A stretch of DNA of 64,000 nt from Duganella fentianensis (GCF_009857835.1 NZ_WWCL01000003.1:248001-312000), one strand, 5' to 3'. Counted from the stretch's first letter, positions 28,728 through 38,797 are shown. Numbers and translations: made by a program. The notes: generated by a model not told the origin, from the sequence alone.

Positions 28728-30764
28728 ATGTTCACAAAAATACTGATCGCAAACCGGGGTGAAATCGCCTGCCGTGTGGCCGCTACTGCGCGCCGCATGG
28801 GCATCAAGACTGTCGCCGTGTATTCCGAAGCGGATGCCAATGCCAAGCACGTCGCCGTGTGCGACGAAGCTGTGCTGATCGGCCCTGCCGCTGCCAAGGA
28901 AAGCTATCTGCGCGCCGACAAGATCATCGAAGTGGCCAGGGCCACCGGTGCCCAGGCCATCCACCCCGGCTATGGTTTCCTCTCCGAGAACGCGGAATTC
29001 GCCGACGCCTGCGCGGAAGCGGGGCTGGTGTTCATTGGCCCGCCGGCTTCGGCTATGCGCGCCATGGGTTCCAAATCGGCCGCCAAGTCGCTGATGGAAA
29101 AAGCCAATGTGCCGCTGGTGCCCGGCTACCACGGCGACCAGCAGGATGCCGAGTTCCTGCACACGCAGGCTGACCGCATCGGCTATCCCGTGCTGCTGAA
29201 AGCTTCCGCTGGCGGCGGCGGCAAAGGCATGCGCGTAATCGAAAGCTCGGAGCAGTTCAAGGACGCGCTGGCCTCGTGCAAGCGCGAAGCGATCAGTTCC
29301 TTCGGCGACGACAAGGTGCTGGCTGAGAAATATCTGCAGCGCCCGCGCCATATCGAAATTCAGGTGTTTGCCGACACGCTCGGTAACTGCATCTACCTGT
29401 TCGAGCGCGATTGCTCGGTACAGCGCCGCCACCAGAAAGTACTAGAAGAAGCGCCAGCGCCGAACATGACGGCCGAACGCCGCGCCGCCATGGGCGAAGC
29501 CGCCGTGGCAGCCGCCAAGGCAGTGGGCTATGTGGGCGCTGGTACGGTGGAATTCATCGCCAATCAAGATGGTTCGTTCTACTTCATGGAAATGAACACC
29601 CGCCTGCAGGTGGAGCATCCGGTAACGGAAATGATCACCGGCACCGATCTGGTGGAATGGCAGTTGCGCGTGGCCGCTGGCGAAGCGCTGCCGAAGAAAC
29701 AGGACGAGCTAACCATCCACGGTCACGCTATCGAAGCCCGTATCTATGCCGAGAATCCCGAGAAGGGCTTCCTGCCGTCGATCGGCACGCTGCGCCACAT
29801 GCAGACCCCAGCCGCCGTCAGCTTCGAGCTCGGTGGCACGGCGTTCGAGCCGGCTGCTGTGCGGGTCGATTCCGGTGTGCGTAGCGGCGATGCGATTTCG
29901 CCGTTCTACGATCCGATGATCGCCAAGCTGATCGTCTGGGGTGCCGACCGCAAACAGGCGCTGGCCCGTATGGCGCAGGCGCTGGCGCAGTACCAGATCG
30001 TCGGTCTGGCTACCAATATCGCCTTCCTCAAACGTCTGGTGGAAGGGCAGGCTTTCTCCACCGCCGATCTGGATACGGGGCTGATCGAGCGTCACCACGC
30101 CAGCCTGTTCCCTGCTGCGGCAGCAGCACCAGCCAGTGTGCTGGCACTGGCCGCCGTGGCGCTGATCGAAGCGGAGAAGGAAGTCTCGGCTGCCCAGTCG
30201 GGCGCCAATGCCGCCGATCCGTGGGGTCAGGCGCTGGGCTGGCGCATGAATCAGGCTTATCTGCGCAAGCTGTCGTTCAGCGACGAATTCAGCGCAGAGC
30301 AGCCCTACTGCGTGGGCGTGCGCTACCGCGCGCACGACTGGCTGTTTGGTGTGGGCGAGGCCGAGCCGCAAGTTCTGAGCCTGATGTCGCAGCAGGGCTG
30401 CGATTTCAGCATCAAACTCGGTGATCTGGCCGTGCATGGCAGCGTGCGGCGCGATGGCGAGTTGCTGCATGTGTTCTGCAACGGCGCCCACTATCCGCTC
30501 CACTATCATGATCCGATGGCTCACGCGGGCGAAAGCGAAGCAGAAGGCGGCCGCCTGACGGCGCCTATGCCGGGCAAGGTGGTGGCCGTAATGGCCAGCG
30601 CCGGCCAGAGTGTGAAGAAGGGCGATGCGCTGGTGATCATGGAAGCGATGAAGATGGAACACACCATCGCTGCGCCGCACGACGGCGTGGTGGAAGAAGT
30701 GCTGTACGGTGTGGGCGATCAGGTAGCCGACGGCGCACCGCTGCTGGCATTCAAAACGGCTTAA
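28728..30764 (+). CDS. liuD: Methylcrotonyl-CoA carboxylase alpha (biotin-carrying) subunit
   Basis: 678 residues. The biotin carboxylase domain covers about 1-450 (KILIANRGEIACRVAATARR, the ATP-grasp segment KASAGGGGKGMRV, FMEMNTRLQVEHPVTEMITG). A linker with the BT region follows, then a C-terminal biotinyl domain with the target lysine K642 in EAMKMEH. Together with LiuB it forms the MCC holoenzyme, which is inactive until biotinylated. It follows the biotin-synthesis genes directly, an arrangement that would supply cofactor and apoprotein from one transcript. Confidence 0.95.
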   Translation: MFTKILIANRGEIACRVAATARRMGIKTVAVYSEADANAKHVAVCDEAVLIGPAAAKESYLRADKIIEVARATGAQAIHPGYGFLSENAEFADACAEAGLVFIGPPASAMRAMGSKSAAKSLMEKANVPLVPGYHGDQQDAEFLHTQADRIGYPVLLKASAGGGGKGMRVIESSEQFKDALASCKREAISSFGDDKVLAEKYLQRPRHIEIQVFADTLGNCIYLFERDCSVQRRHQKVLEEAPAPNMTAERRAAMGEAAVAAAKAVGYVGAGTVEFIANQDGSFYFMEMNTRLQVEHPVTEMITGTDLVEWQLRVAAGEALPKKQDELTIHGHAIEARIYAENPEKGFLPSIGTLRHMQTPAAVSFELGGTAFEPAAVRVDSGVRSGDAISPFYDPMIAKLIVWGADRKQALARMAQALAQYQIVGLATNIAFLKRLVEGQAFSTADLDTGLIERHHASLFPAAAAAPASVLALAAVALIEAEKEVSAAQSGANAADPWGQALGWRMNQAYLRKLSFSDEFSAEQPYCVGVRYRAHDWLFGVGEAEPQVLSLMSQQGCDFSIKLGDLAVHGSVRRDGELLHVFCNGAHYPLHYHDPMAHAGESEAEGGRLTAPMPGKVVAVMASAGQSVKKGDALVIMEAMKMEHTIAAPHDGVVEEVLYGVGDQVADGAPLLAFKTA

Positions 30765-30773
30765 GGAGTAGGT

Positions 30774-31706
30774 ATGCGGATTCTTTTGCATCGCGCGGAC
30801 GGCAACACGGGGCCATGGATAGAAGACTTTGCCCGCCATCTGCCGGAAGCACGGGTGGAAGTGTGGAGCGAGGAACATAGTCAGGGACCGTACGACTACG
30901 CCGTAGTGTGGTCGCCACCGCAGGCCATGCTGGCGCAACTGGCACAGGTCAAGGCGATTTTCCTTACCGGCGCCGGTGTCGATGCGCTGATGCGCTACAA
31001 CGACGAGATCCCTGCCCACATACCCGTGATCCGGCTGGAAGACGCGGGTATGGCTGCGCAGATGGCCGAATACGTAAGCTACGCTGTGCTGCGCTACTTC
31101 CGCCGTCTGGATGAATACGAAGCGCAGTCGCGCGCCGGTGTCTGGCAGCCGCTGGCGCAGCATGAGCGTGCCGATTTCAGCGTCGGTGTGCTGGGCATGG
31201 GCGTACTTGGTAGCCGCGTGCTGGAAGCGCTGAAAACCTTCGGCTTCCCCCTGCGCGGCTGGAGCCGCGGCCCGAAACAGATGGATGGTGTGGAATGCTT
31301 CCACGGCATGGATGGTCTGGACGCCTTCCTGCGCGGTAGCCGCGTGCTGGTCTGCATGCTGCCGCTAACACCGGAAACCAGCAACCTGCTGGACCGCAGC
31401 AATATGAGCAAGCTGCCCGCTGGCGCCTACCTGATCAACGTGGCACGCGGTGCTCACGTGGCCGAACCGGATCTGCTCACGCTGATCAAGTCCGGCCATA
31501 TCAGCGCTGCCACGCTGGATGTGTTCCGCAACGAACCGCTGCCGCAGCAGCATCCGTTCTGGCAGGAGCCACGCATTACCATCACGCCGCATATTTCCGC
31601 GCTGACGCTGCGAGGCGAAAGCATTGCGCAGATGGCGGACAAGATACGCGCACTCGGTGCCGGCCAGAGCGTGGCCGGTGTGGTCGACCGTAGCAAGGGG
31701 TACTGA
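30774..31706 (+). CDS. D-2-hydroxyacid dehydrogenase (glyoxylate/hydroxypyruvate reductase A type)
   Basis: 310 residues of the D-isomer 2-hydroxyacid dehydrogenase family. The NAD(P)-binding glycine motif is GVLGMGVLGSRVLEALK; the catalytic set is represented by NVARGAHVAEPDLL (Arg), DVFRNEPLPQQHPFW (Glu) and TPHISA (His). It most resembles GhrA. The gene lies 9 bp after liuD and 1 bp before liuE, so it belongs to the leucine operon; a role on a branched 2-keto acid would fit but is only inference. AAGGAG precedes the start. Confidence 0.9.
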   Translation: MRILLHRADGNTGPWIEDFARHLPEARVEVWSEEHSQGPYDYAVVWSPPQAMLAQLAQVKAIFLTGAGVDALMRYNDEIPAHIPVIRLEDAGMAAQMAEYVSYAVLRYFRRLDEYEAQSRAGVWQPLAQHERADFSVGVLGMGVLGSRVLEALKTFGFPLRGWSRGPKQMDGVECFHGMDGLDAFLRGSRVLVCMLPLTPETSNLLDRSNMSKLPAGAYLINVARGAHVAEPDLLTLIKSGHISAATLDVFRNEPLPQQHPFWQEPRITITPHISALTLRGESIAQMADKIRALGAGQSVAGVVDRSKGY

Positions 31707-31707
31707 T

Positions 31708-32628
31708 ATGAACTCGAATAGCAACCTGCCCAAGCAGGTCAAAATCGTCGAAGTAGGGCCGCGCGATGGCCTGCAGAACGAGAAGGAAAACGTACCGGCC
31801 GACGTCAAGATCGAGCTGGTCAACCGCCTCACCAGCGCCGGTTTCCGCAATATCGAAGCGGCGTCCTTCGTGTCGCCCAAGTGGGTGCCGCAGATGGCCA
31901 CCAGCGCCGAAGTCATGGCCGCTATCGAACGCCGCCCCGGCGTGATCTATTCCGCGCTGACGCCGAACATGCAGGGCTTCGAAGCAGCACTGGCCGCCAA
32001 GGCTGACGAAGTGGTGATTTTCGGTTCCGCTTCGGAAGCGTTCTCGCAAAAAAATATCAACTGCTCGATCGCCGAATCCATCGCCCGTTTCGAAAGCGTG
32101 GCCAAGGCCGCCAAGGATAACGGTCTGCGCCTACGCGGTAGTATCAGCTGCGCTTTCGGCTGCCCGTATCAGGGCGAAGTGCCGCTGTCCGCAGTGGCCG
32201 ATGTGGTGGGGCGCATGCGCGATCTGGGCTGCGACGAAATCGACATTGCCGACACCATCGGTGTGGCTACGCCGCGCAAGACGCAGGCGGTGATGGAAGC
32301 AGCGATCCGCGCCTTCCGTATCGATGGCCTGTCCGGCCACTTCCACGATACCTACGGTCAGGCGCTGGCCAACATCTACGCCAGTCTGGAAGTGGGCATT
32401 GCGATTTTCCACTCGTCCGTCACGGGTCTGGGCGGCTGCCCGTACGCCAAGGGCGCCACCGGCAACGTGGCCACGGAGGACGTGCTGTACATGATGCAGG
32501 GGCTGGGTATTGAAACGGGTATCGATCTGGACATCGTGGTCGATGCGGGCCAGTACATTGCCCAGTTCCTCGGCCGTAAAGGCAATAGCCGAGCGGGCAA
32601 CGCGATTGCCGCCAAACGCATCAGCTAG
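31708..32628 (+). CDS. liuE: Hydroxymethylglutaryl-CoA lyase
   Basis: 306 residues of the HMGL/DRE-TIM barrel family. It cleaves HMG-CoA to acetyl-CoA and acetoacetate, the last step of leucine breakdown. VEVGPRDGLQNEK is the metal- and substrate-binding start of the barrel, AASFVSPKWVPQMA follows, and GLGGCPYAKGATGNVATED carries the signature cysteine and lid. The start MNSNSNLPKQV directly follows the previous stop. A strong terminator lies 50 bp downstream, ending the operon. Confidence 0.95.
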   Translation: MNSNSNLPKQVKIVEVGPRDGLQNEKENVPADVKIELVNRLTSAGFRNIEAASFVSPKWVPQMATSAEVMAAIERRPGVIYSALTPNMQGFEAALAAKADEVVIFGSASEAFSQKNINCSIAESIARFESVAKAAKDNGLRLRGSISCAFGCPYQGEVPLSAVADVVGRMRDLGCDEIDIADTIGVATPRKTQAVMEAAIRAFRIDGLSGHFHDTYGQALANIYASLEVGIAIFHSSVTGLGGCPYAKGATGNVATEDVLYMMQGLGIETGIDLDIVVDAGQYIAQFLGRKGNSRAGNAIAAKRIS

Positions 32629-32677
32629 AAAGATCGCGCGGCCTGCGGGCCGCGCAGTCACTGCACAGATAAAAAAA

Positions 32678-32711
32678 AAGACTCAGGAGCCGAAACTCTT
32701 GAGTCTTTTTT
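32678..32711. terminator. Bidirectional terminator between liuE and tRNA-Pro
   Basis: AAGACTCAGGAG (32678-32689) pairs with CTCTTGAGTCTT (32696-32707) over 12 bp including one G-T pair, with loop CCGAAA. A run of T follows on the plus strand and a run of A precedes, so it can stop both the leucine operon and the convergent tRNA-Pro transcript. Confidence 0.88.
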
Positions 32712-32720
32712 CTTGAATCT

Positions 32721-32797
32721 TGGTCGGAGTACAAGGATTCGAACCTTGGACCCCCTGGTCCCAAACCAGGTGCGCTACCGGGCTGCGCCACACTCCG
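32721..32797 (-). tRNA. tRNA-Pro (anticodon TGG)
   Basis: A 77-nt cloverleaf with encoded CCA. The acceptor stem is CGGAGTG/TACTCCG with one G-T pair, the anticodon stem CCTGG/CCAGG encloses TTTGGGA (anticodon TGG at 32763-32761), and the T arm is CAAGG-TTCGAAT-CCTTG. It reads CCA and, by wobble, other proline codons. It has its own promoter immediately upstream and shares a bidirectional terminator with liuE. Confidence 0.97.
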
Positions 32798-32807
32798 AAG
32801 AAGCAAG

Positions 32808-32836
32808 ATAATACAAGCTACCGCGCTCCTCGTCAA
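32808..32836 (-). promoter_or_regulatory. Sigma-70 promoter of tRNA-Pro
   Basis: On the minus strand TTGACG (32836-32831) and TATTAT (32813-32808) are separated by exactly 17 bp. The -10 element ends 10 bp before the first base of the tRNA. This is close to consensus and needs no activator. Confidence 0.8.
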
Positions 32837-32906
32837 GTGTCTCTATGAAAATCTGTATTGCTGGCATAGCCGCGCGAACCGGCTATGCAGCACCAGCCCT
32901 GCCTGA

Positions 32907-33815
32907 TCAGGCTTCGTCCTTGAGTTGCAAGGCGCGTTCGTACAGCGCATTTTTTTTGCGCCCCGTAATCTGGGCGGCCAGATTGGCCGCCTGCTTGACG
33001 GGACATTCGGCCAGCAGAATCTTCAGGATGCGCTCGGCCTCGGCATCGTTTTCCTCGTCCGCCGCAGGCGCGCCTTCCAGCAGCACGACGAACTCGCCTT
33101 TTTCGCGATGTCCGTCCGCCTTCAGCCACGCGACGGCCTCGGACAGCGGACAGCGGTGGATTTCTTCGAACATCTTGGTCAGCTCGCGCGCAAACACCAC
33201 CTGCCGTTCCGGCTCGAACACGGCGGCCAGCGCACTGGCGCAATCAAGGATGCGGTGCGGCGCTTCATAGAACACCATGGTGGCCGTGACGGAACGCAGC
33301 GTGGTGAGGAAGTTCTCGCGCTGCTTGGCTTTGGCGGGCAGAAAGCCGACAAAATAGAACTGGTCATTCACCAGACCACTGGCCGACAGCGCCGTGACCG
33401 CCGCCGAAGCGCCGGGCAGGGGCAGCACGCGCAGACCGGCAGCACGCACGGCATCGACGATGCGCGCACCGGGATCGGACACGGCCGGCGTGCCGGCGTC
33501 GGACACCAGCGCGATGCGTTCACCGGCCTGCAGACGGGCGATCAGCGTCTCGGCCACTTCGCGCTCGTTGTGCTGGTGCGCCGCGATCAAGGGCTGGTGC
33601 AGGCCGAAGCGCGTCATCAGCTGGGCCGTGTTGCGAGTGTCTTCGCAGGCCACAGCATTGACCAGACTCAAAACGTGTAGCGCGCGCAGACTAATATCGG
33701 TCACATTGCCGATCGGCGTCGCCACCACGTACAGGGTTGCGCTAGGATAGGTCTGGTGTGCCATTTCGCCCATCACGGGCAGGTTGGCAATGGAGCTGGT
33801 GGCTTGAGCAGTCAT
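32907..33815 (-). CDS. rsmI: 16S rRNA (cytidine-1402 2'-O) methyltransferase RsmI
   Basis: 302 residues. The SAM-dependent tetrapyrrole-methylase-type fold is shown by LYVVATPIGNVTDISLRAL, VACEDTRNTAQLM, ALVSDAGTPAVSDPG, LPLPGASAAVTALSASGL and FYFVGFLPAKAKQR. RsmI methylates C1402 in the ribosomal P site. The gene is divergent from lppC with only 9 bp between start codons, the usual arrangement in proteobacteria. About 15 residues precede the conserved core and an internal ATG could be used instead; neither start has a clear ribosome binding site. Confidence 0.94.
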   Translation of the reverse strand: MTAQATSSIANLPVMGEMAHQTYPSATLYVVATPIGNVTDISLRALHVLSLVNAVACEDTRNTAQLMTRFGLHQPLIAAHQHNEREVAETLIARLQAGERIALVSDAGTPAVSDPGARIVDAVRAAGLRVLPLPGASAAVTALSASGLVNDQFYFVGFLPAKAKQRENFLTTLRSVTATMVFYEAPHRILDCASALAAVFEPERQVVFARELTKMFEEIHRCPLSEAVAWLKADGHREKGEFVVLLEGAPAADEENDAEAERILKILLAECPVKQAANLAAQITGRKKNALYERALQLKDEA

Positions 33816-33824
33816 GGAGGTCGG

Positions 33825-35231
33825 ATGAAAAGAATGAAGTGGTGGCAGTTCAGCATCGTCGCGGCGCTACTGAGCGCCTGCAGCACGCCGTTCTGCAACG
33901 CGCCCGGTGGATTGTGCGCGCCCAGCCAGGCAAATACAAGTGCTGTGCCGGCGCCGGTGGTGGCTAGCCCTGCGCCAGCGGCCATCCCGGCGCCGCCGGC
34001 TGCAGCCGAAGCGGAGCCGGAAGCACAGGCTGCCGAAGTCTTCGCCGTCCAGTTGCCGCCACCGGCGCCCAGCACTGGCACTGGCACTGGCACCAATCCA
34101 TCCTACATTTCGGCTCCGCCAGCCGGCAACGATGCGGCACCGCGCGCGTGGGCCGACGCTGCTACCAGTGCCGACAACAGCGGCACCTCCACTGCCAGCA
34201 CGAAGTCAGGCCCGCTCTTGCGCATCGCCCTGCTGCTGCCCCTGCAGACGGAAGCACTGGCGCAGGCCGCCGCCGCCGTGCGCGATGGCGTACAGGCAGC
34301 ATGGGACCGCGAACCCGACAACATCACCCTCACCGCCATCGCCACCAGCGACGTGCCGCAGGACGTGTTGTACAGCTATGCCCACGCCGTGCAGCAATAC
34401 GACGTGGTGATCGGCCCGCTGTCGCGCGCGGCGGTGGGCACGCTGGCCGAAAGCGTGCTGGTGACCAAACCCACCATCGCCCTCAATTATCCGGAAGGGC
34501 ATAGCAGAGCCAGCCAGCTGCCACCGCTGATGCTGGCCATGGGCCTGTCGCTGGAAGACGAGGCACGCCAGCTGGCGCGCCGCGCCCTGCAGGACGGTGT
34601 GAAGGCCAGCGCCAGCATAGTCAGCACCACCACGGCATGGCAGCGCCGCGTGGCCAGCGCGTTTGCCGACCAGTGGCAGGATGACGGCAAGGTGGCCAAT
34701 ATCGAGGAGCTGGGTACGCCCGAGGGCGAGCTGGGCGAGACCGAAATCCTGCAATGGTATGCCCGCCTGCGGACCGAACGTCCGGGCCTGCTGTTCTCCG
34801 CCATGGGCGCCGAACAGACCCGCCACGTACTGGCCGTGCTGGCCGATGCCGATGCAGCGCAAGCCGATCCCGTGCTGCCACGGCTACGCCTGTATGGCAC
34901 TTCGGCGCTGAATAATGGCACCGCACTGCCCGCCCTGAACGGACTGCGCCTGCTCGATCTGCCATGGTCGCTGCAGCCCGACCATGCGGCCGTGATGAGT
35001 TATCCCCATCCGGCCAGCGCCATCGGGCCTGATCTGGAGCGGCTGTATGCGCTGGGCATCGACGCCTACCGCGTGGCGCGCGCCATCGGCCGCCAGCCGG
35101 ACGGGGTGATCCGTCTGGACGGCGTGACGGGTCAGCTCAGGGTGGACTTCGGCCATGGTCCGGCGCGCTTCGAGCGGCATGAAGCCGCGGCCGAATTCCG
35201 CAACGGCCAGCCGCAGGTGCTGATTCCTTAG
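33825..35231 (+). CDS. LppC/LpoA-family lipoprotein (penicillin-binding protein activator)
   Basis: 468 residues. The lipoprotein signal peptide ends in the lipobox LLSAC. A disordered Ala/Pro-rich linker to about residue 125 includes a short Gly-Thr repeat. A periplasmic-binding-protein-like C-terminal domain follows (LLRIALLLPLQTEALAQAAA, VIGPLSRAAVG, RLYGTSALN). In E. coli LpoA stimulates PBP1A from the outer membrane. This protein lacks LpoA's N-terminal TPR domain, as betaproteobacterial members commonly do. GGAGG precedes the ATG. It heads the lppC-yraN-diaA-dolP cluster. Confidence 0.88.
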   Translation: MKRMKWWQFSIVAALLSACSTPFCNAPGGLCAPSQANTSAVPAPVVASPAPAAIPAPPAAAEAEPEAQAAEVFAVQLPPPAPSTGTGTGTNPSYISAPPAGNDAAPRAWADAATSADNSGTSTASTKSGPLLRIALLLPLQTEALAQAAAAVRDGVQAAWDREPDNITLTAIATSDVPQDVLYSYAHAVQQYDVVIGPLSRAAVGTLAESVLVTKPTIALNYPEGHSRASQLPPLMLAMGLSLEDEARQLARRALQDGVKASASIVSTTTAWQRRVASAFADQWQDDGKVANIEELGTPEGELGETEILQWYARLRTERPGLLFSAMGAEQTRHVLAVLADADAAQADPVLPRLRLYGTSALNNGTALPALNGLRLLDLPWSLQPDHAAVMSYPHPASAIGPDLERLYALGIDAYRVARAIGRQPDGVIRLDGVTGQLRVDFGHGPARFERHEAAAEFRNGQPQVLIP

Positions 35232-35238
35232 GCAGCGT

Positions 35239-35589
35239 ATGGCCAGCACCCTGCAACAGCGGCTGGGCCAGCAAGGCGAGGACAGGGCGCTGGCCTACTT
35301 GCAGCAGCAGGGGCTGCGTCTGCTCGAGCGCAATTTCCGCTGCAAGCTGGGCGAGCTCGATCTGATCATGCAGCACGGCGCGGCGCTGGTATTTGTCGAA
35401 GTACGCCAGCGCGCCAGTGCCCGCTACGGCGGGGCGGCCGCCAGCGTCACCCCGGCCAAGCAGCGCCGGCTGCTGCGCGCGGCCCAGTACTTTCTGCTAC
35501 GCTATGCCGAACCGCCGCCATGCCGCTTCGATCTGCTCGCTATCGACGGGGAAAACTTGTCTTGGATGCAAAACGTGCTCGAAATGTAA
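35239..35589 (+). CDS. YraN/UPF0102 family nuclease-like protein
   Basis: 116 residues with an endonuclease-like fold. QGEDRALAYLQQQGLRLLER and FRCKLGELDLIMQHGAALVF, then VEVRQRASARYGG, give the E-D-ExR pattern of restriction-endonuclease-like proteins. Its cellular role is not settled. It begins 7 bp after lppC in the gene order conserved with E. coli (yraM-yraN-yraO-yraP). Confidence 0.9.
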   Translation: MASTLQQRLGQQGEDRALAYLQQQGLRLLERNFRCKLGELDLIMQHGAALVFVEVRQRASARYGGAAASVTPAKQRRLLRAAQYFLLRYAEPPPCRFDLLAIDGENLSWMQNVLEM

Positions 35590-36883
<1,294 letters not shown>

Positions 36884-36885
36884 TC

Positions 36886-37404
36886 ATGTCCACCTCTCTA
36901 GCTTCCAAGGGCTGGTTCAAGCCCGTACTGGCCGCCGTCGTACTGGCGCTGGCCGGTGCCGGCACCTACGTCAGCCTGAACAAACGTCCTGCCGCACCGC
37001 AGGTGGCTTTTGTCAGCATCAAGGGCGAGAAGATCGCACCCGAGAGCCTGAAGGGCAAGGTGGTGATGGTCAATTTCTGGGCCACTTCCTGCACCACCTG
37101 CGTGGCTGAAATGCCGAAGATGGTCGAGACCTATAACAAGTTCAAGGATCAGGGTCTGGAGTTCGTGGCCGTGGCCATGAGCTACGATCCGCCTAACTAC
37201 GTGCTGAACTACGCGGAAACGCGCGCACTGCCGTTCAAGGTGGCGCTCGATGCGGATGGCTCGGCCGCCCGCGCCTACGGCAACGTGGCCATGACCCCGA
37301 CCACCTTCGTGATCGGCAAAGATGGCACCATCCTCAAGCGCTATCTGGGTGAACCGGATTTCGCTGCCCTGCACAAGCTGCTGGAAGAATCTCTGCACGG
37401 CTAA
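36886..37404 (+). CDS. TlpA/ResA-like membrane-anchored thioredoxin
   Basis: 172 residues. An N-terminal membrane anchor (about 12-30) is followed by a periplasmic thioredoxin fold with active site C-T-T-C in VNFWATSCTTCVAEMPKM and the cis-proline segment MTPTTFVIGKDG. The CxxC sequence CTTC differs from the CEPC of classical ResA. It could reduce cytochrome c or other exported cysteines. It begins 2 bp after dolP and is the last gene of the cluster, followed by a strong terminator. Confidence 0.9.
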   Translation: MSTSLASKGWFKPVLAAVVLALAGAGTYVSLNKRPAAPQVAFVSIKGEKIAPESLKGKVVMVNFWATSCTTCVAEMPKMVETYNKFKDQGLEFVAVAMSYDPPNYVLNYAETRALPFKVALDADGSAARAYGNVAMTPTTFVIGKDGTILKRYLGEPDFAALHKLLEESLHG

Positions 37405-37421
37405 GCCCTGTGCAGAGCAGC

Positions 37422-37451
37422 ACGGCCAGCGCTACGCTGGCCGTTTTTTTT
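37422..37451 (+). terminator. Rho-independent terminator after the TlpA-like gene
   Basis: ACGGCCAGCG (37422-37431) and CGCTGGCCGT (37435-37444) form a 10 bp stem with a 3-base loop, followed by eight T residues. It ends the lppC-to-tlpA transcript. Confidence 0.92.
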
Positions 37452-37466
37452 GCGCTGGCGCCGACC

Positions 37467-38783
37467 TCAGAAACCGACTTGCGCCGACAGATAGGCGCCG
37501 CGCTGCCGCTTGGGATTGAAGGTGGTGATGTCCCCCAGCACGGCATAGGCCGCCGTCAGCGACAGGTTTTTGCCGGGGAACCAGGCCACAAACACATCGT
37601 AATACGCTTTTTCATGATCGATGCCGAGGTTATGCGGCTTGCGGCGGTATTCCGCGCCGATGGCCAGCTTGCGGTCGGGCAGATAAGCCACAGAAAACTC
37701 CGGCATCAGCCGCATGCGGTTGCCCTGATCGCCCCCGAAGCCCAGCAGCCCCATCTGGTTGGCGCGGGTAGCGCGCAGGGTGGCATTCAATAGCAGGCTG
37801 TGCTCCAGCATCAGCCTGGTCGCAGCCAGATAGTAGTCGTAGCCATGATCGTCGCGGGCGCCCAGCTGCGGCAGCTTGCTTACGCCGAGCGCAGCTAGCC
37901 CGTCCAGACGCTGATGGCGCTTGTACAGGATGCCGGCCGCCAGCTGCGGCATGGCGCTATCCTGATCATAGACCACATCACCAGCCAGCTTCACTTTGAC
38001 ACCGACTATCTGCTGGCGGATATCGAGCTTATCCAGCGGGGCCAGACTGCCTTTGAATTGCTGATCGGCCAGCGAAATTTCCAGCCGGTCGGCAATGCCC
38101 ACGGCCACGCCGTAGCTGGCCAGCTGGTAATCCTGCGTGCTCAGGTAGGTGTAATGGGCATTGGCGCCCCAGCTATCGCGCGTGCCATAGCCGCTGATCA
38201 GCGCCCACGGCACAATGCCGCCGCCACCGGCGCCTTCCACCTGTATCACGCCGCCCGTGGCCAGCAGCTTGCCCATGTCGGGCGTAGCCGAAGCAGCGCG
38301 CGCGGTGACGATGTCGCGCTGCATGGGCGCCAGCTTGGCCACCAGACGAAACGCTGCACCTTGCGCCACACCTTGCTGCTGCAGGGCGATCAGCAAATCT
38401 TCGGCCAGCGCGTTGAACATGGCATCGCTGATTTTCAGATCCTGATGCACGCTGCTCATATCGCGTACCGTGCCCGCCCCGTCCATGGTTCTGTCGCGAT
38501 ATTTGCCCGTGTAGCGGCAGGGGCCGCCGCTGAGTTCGCAGAATTGTTCCTGCAGGCGCAGGTTCAGCTGGTCGAGATCGAAATCCGCGAAGTTGTCCTT
38601 GATGCGGCCATCTGCCAGTACCAGCGGCAAAAAGGTGTCGACCACCTGCCGGATCCCCTGCTGGCCACCGAGCGCACGGTACAGGCTATCGTCTGCGGCG
38701 GCAGGCTGGGCCAGAGCCAGCGTAGTCGTCAGCGCGCTAGCCAGCAGCAGGCTCAGCCCGCTACAACGGGACAGTGATCGCAT
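37467..38783 (-). CDS. Exported truncated haemoglobin fused to a DUF3034 outer-membrane beta-barrel
   Basis: 438 residues in one frame. A signal peptide (about 1-30) is followed by a group 1 truncated haemoglobin (about 32-158): SLYRALGGQQGIRQVVDTFL, FCELSGGPCRYTG, with the proximal haem histidine H113 in SSVHQDLKIS. From about 170 the chain is a DUF3034 domain, a predicted outer-membrane barrel (GKLLATGGVIQVEGAGGG, PWALISGYGTRDSWGANA, LLGFGGDQGNRMRLMPE) ending in phenylalanine (SAQVGF), as outer-membrane proteins do. The two are usually separate genes. The fusion would hold a haem protein at the periplasmic face of the outer membrane. The ATG at 38783 places the signal peptide correctly. A thioesterase gene ends 14 bp upstream. 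Confidence 0.85.
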   Translation of the reverse strand: MRSLSRCSGLSLLLASALTTTLALAQPAAADDSLYRALGGQQGIRQVVDTFLPLVLADGRIKDNFADFDLDQLNLRLQEQFCELSGGPCRYTGKYRDRTMDGAGTVRDMSSVHQDLKISDAMFNALAEDLLIALQQQGVAQGAAFRLVAKLAPMQRDIVTARAASATPDMGKLLATGGVIQVEGAGGGGIVPWALISGYGTRDSWGANAHYTYLSTQDYQLASYGVAVGIADRLEISLADQQFKGSLAPLDKLDIRQQIVGVKVKLAGDVVYDQDSAMPQLAAGILYKRHQRLDGLAALGVSKLPQLGARDDHGYDYYLAATRLMLEHSLLLNATLRATRANQMGLLGFGGDQGNRMRLMPEFSVAYLPDRKLAIGAEYRRKPHNLGIDHEKAYYDVFVAWFPGKNLSLTAAYAVLGDITTFNPKRQRGAYLSAQVGF

Positions 38784-38797
38784 AGCTGGCCTCTGGC

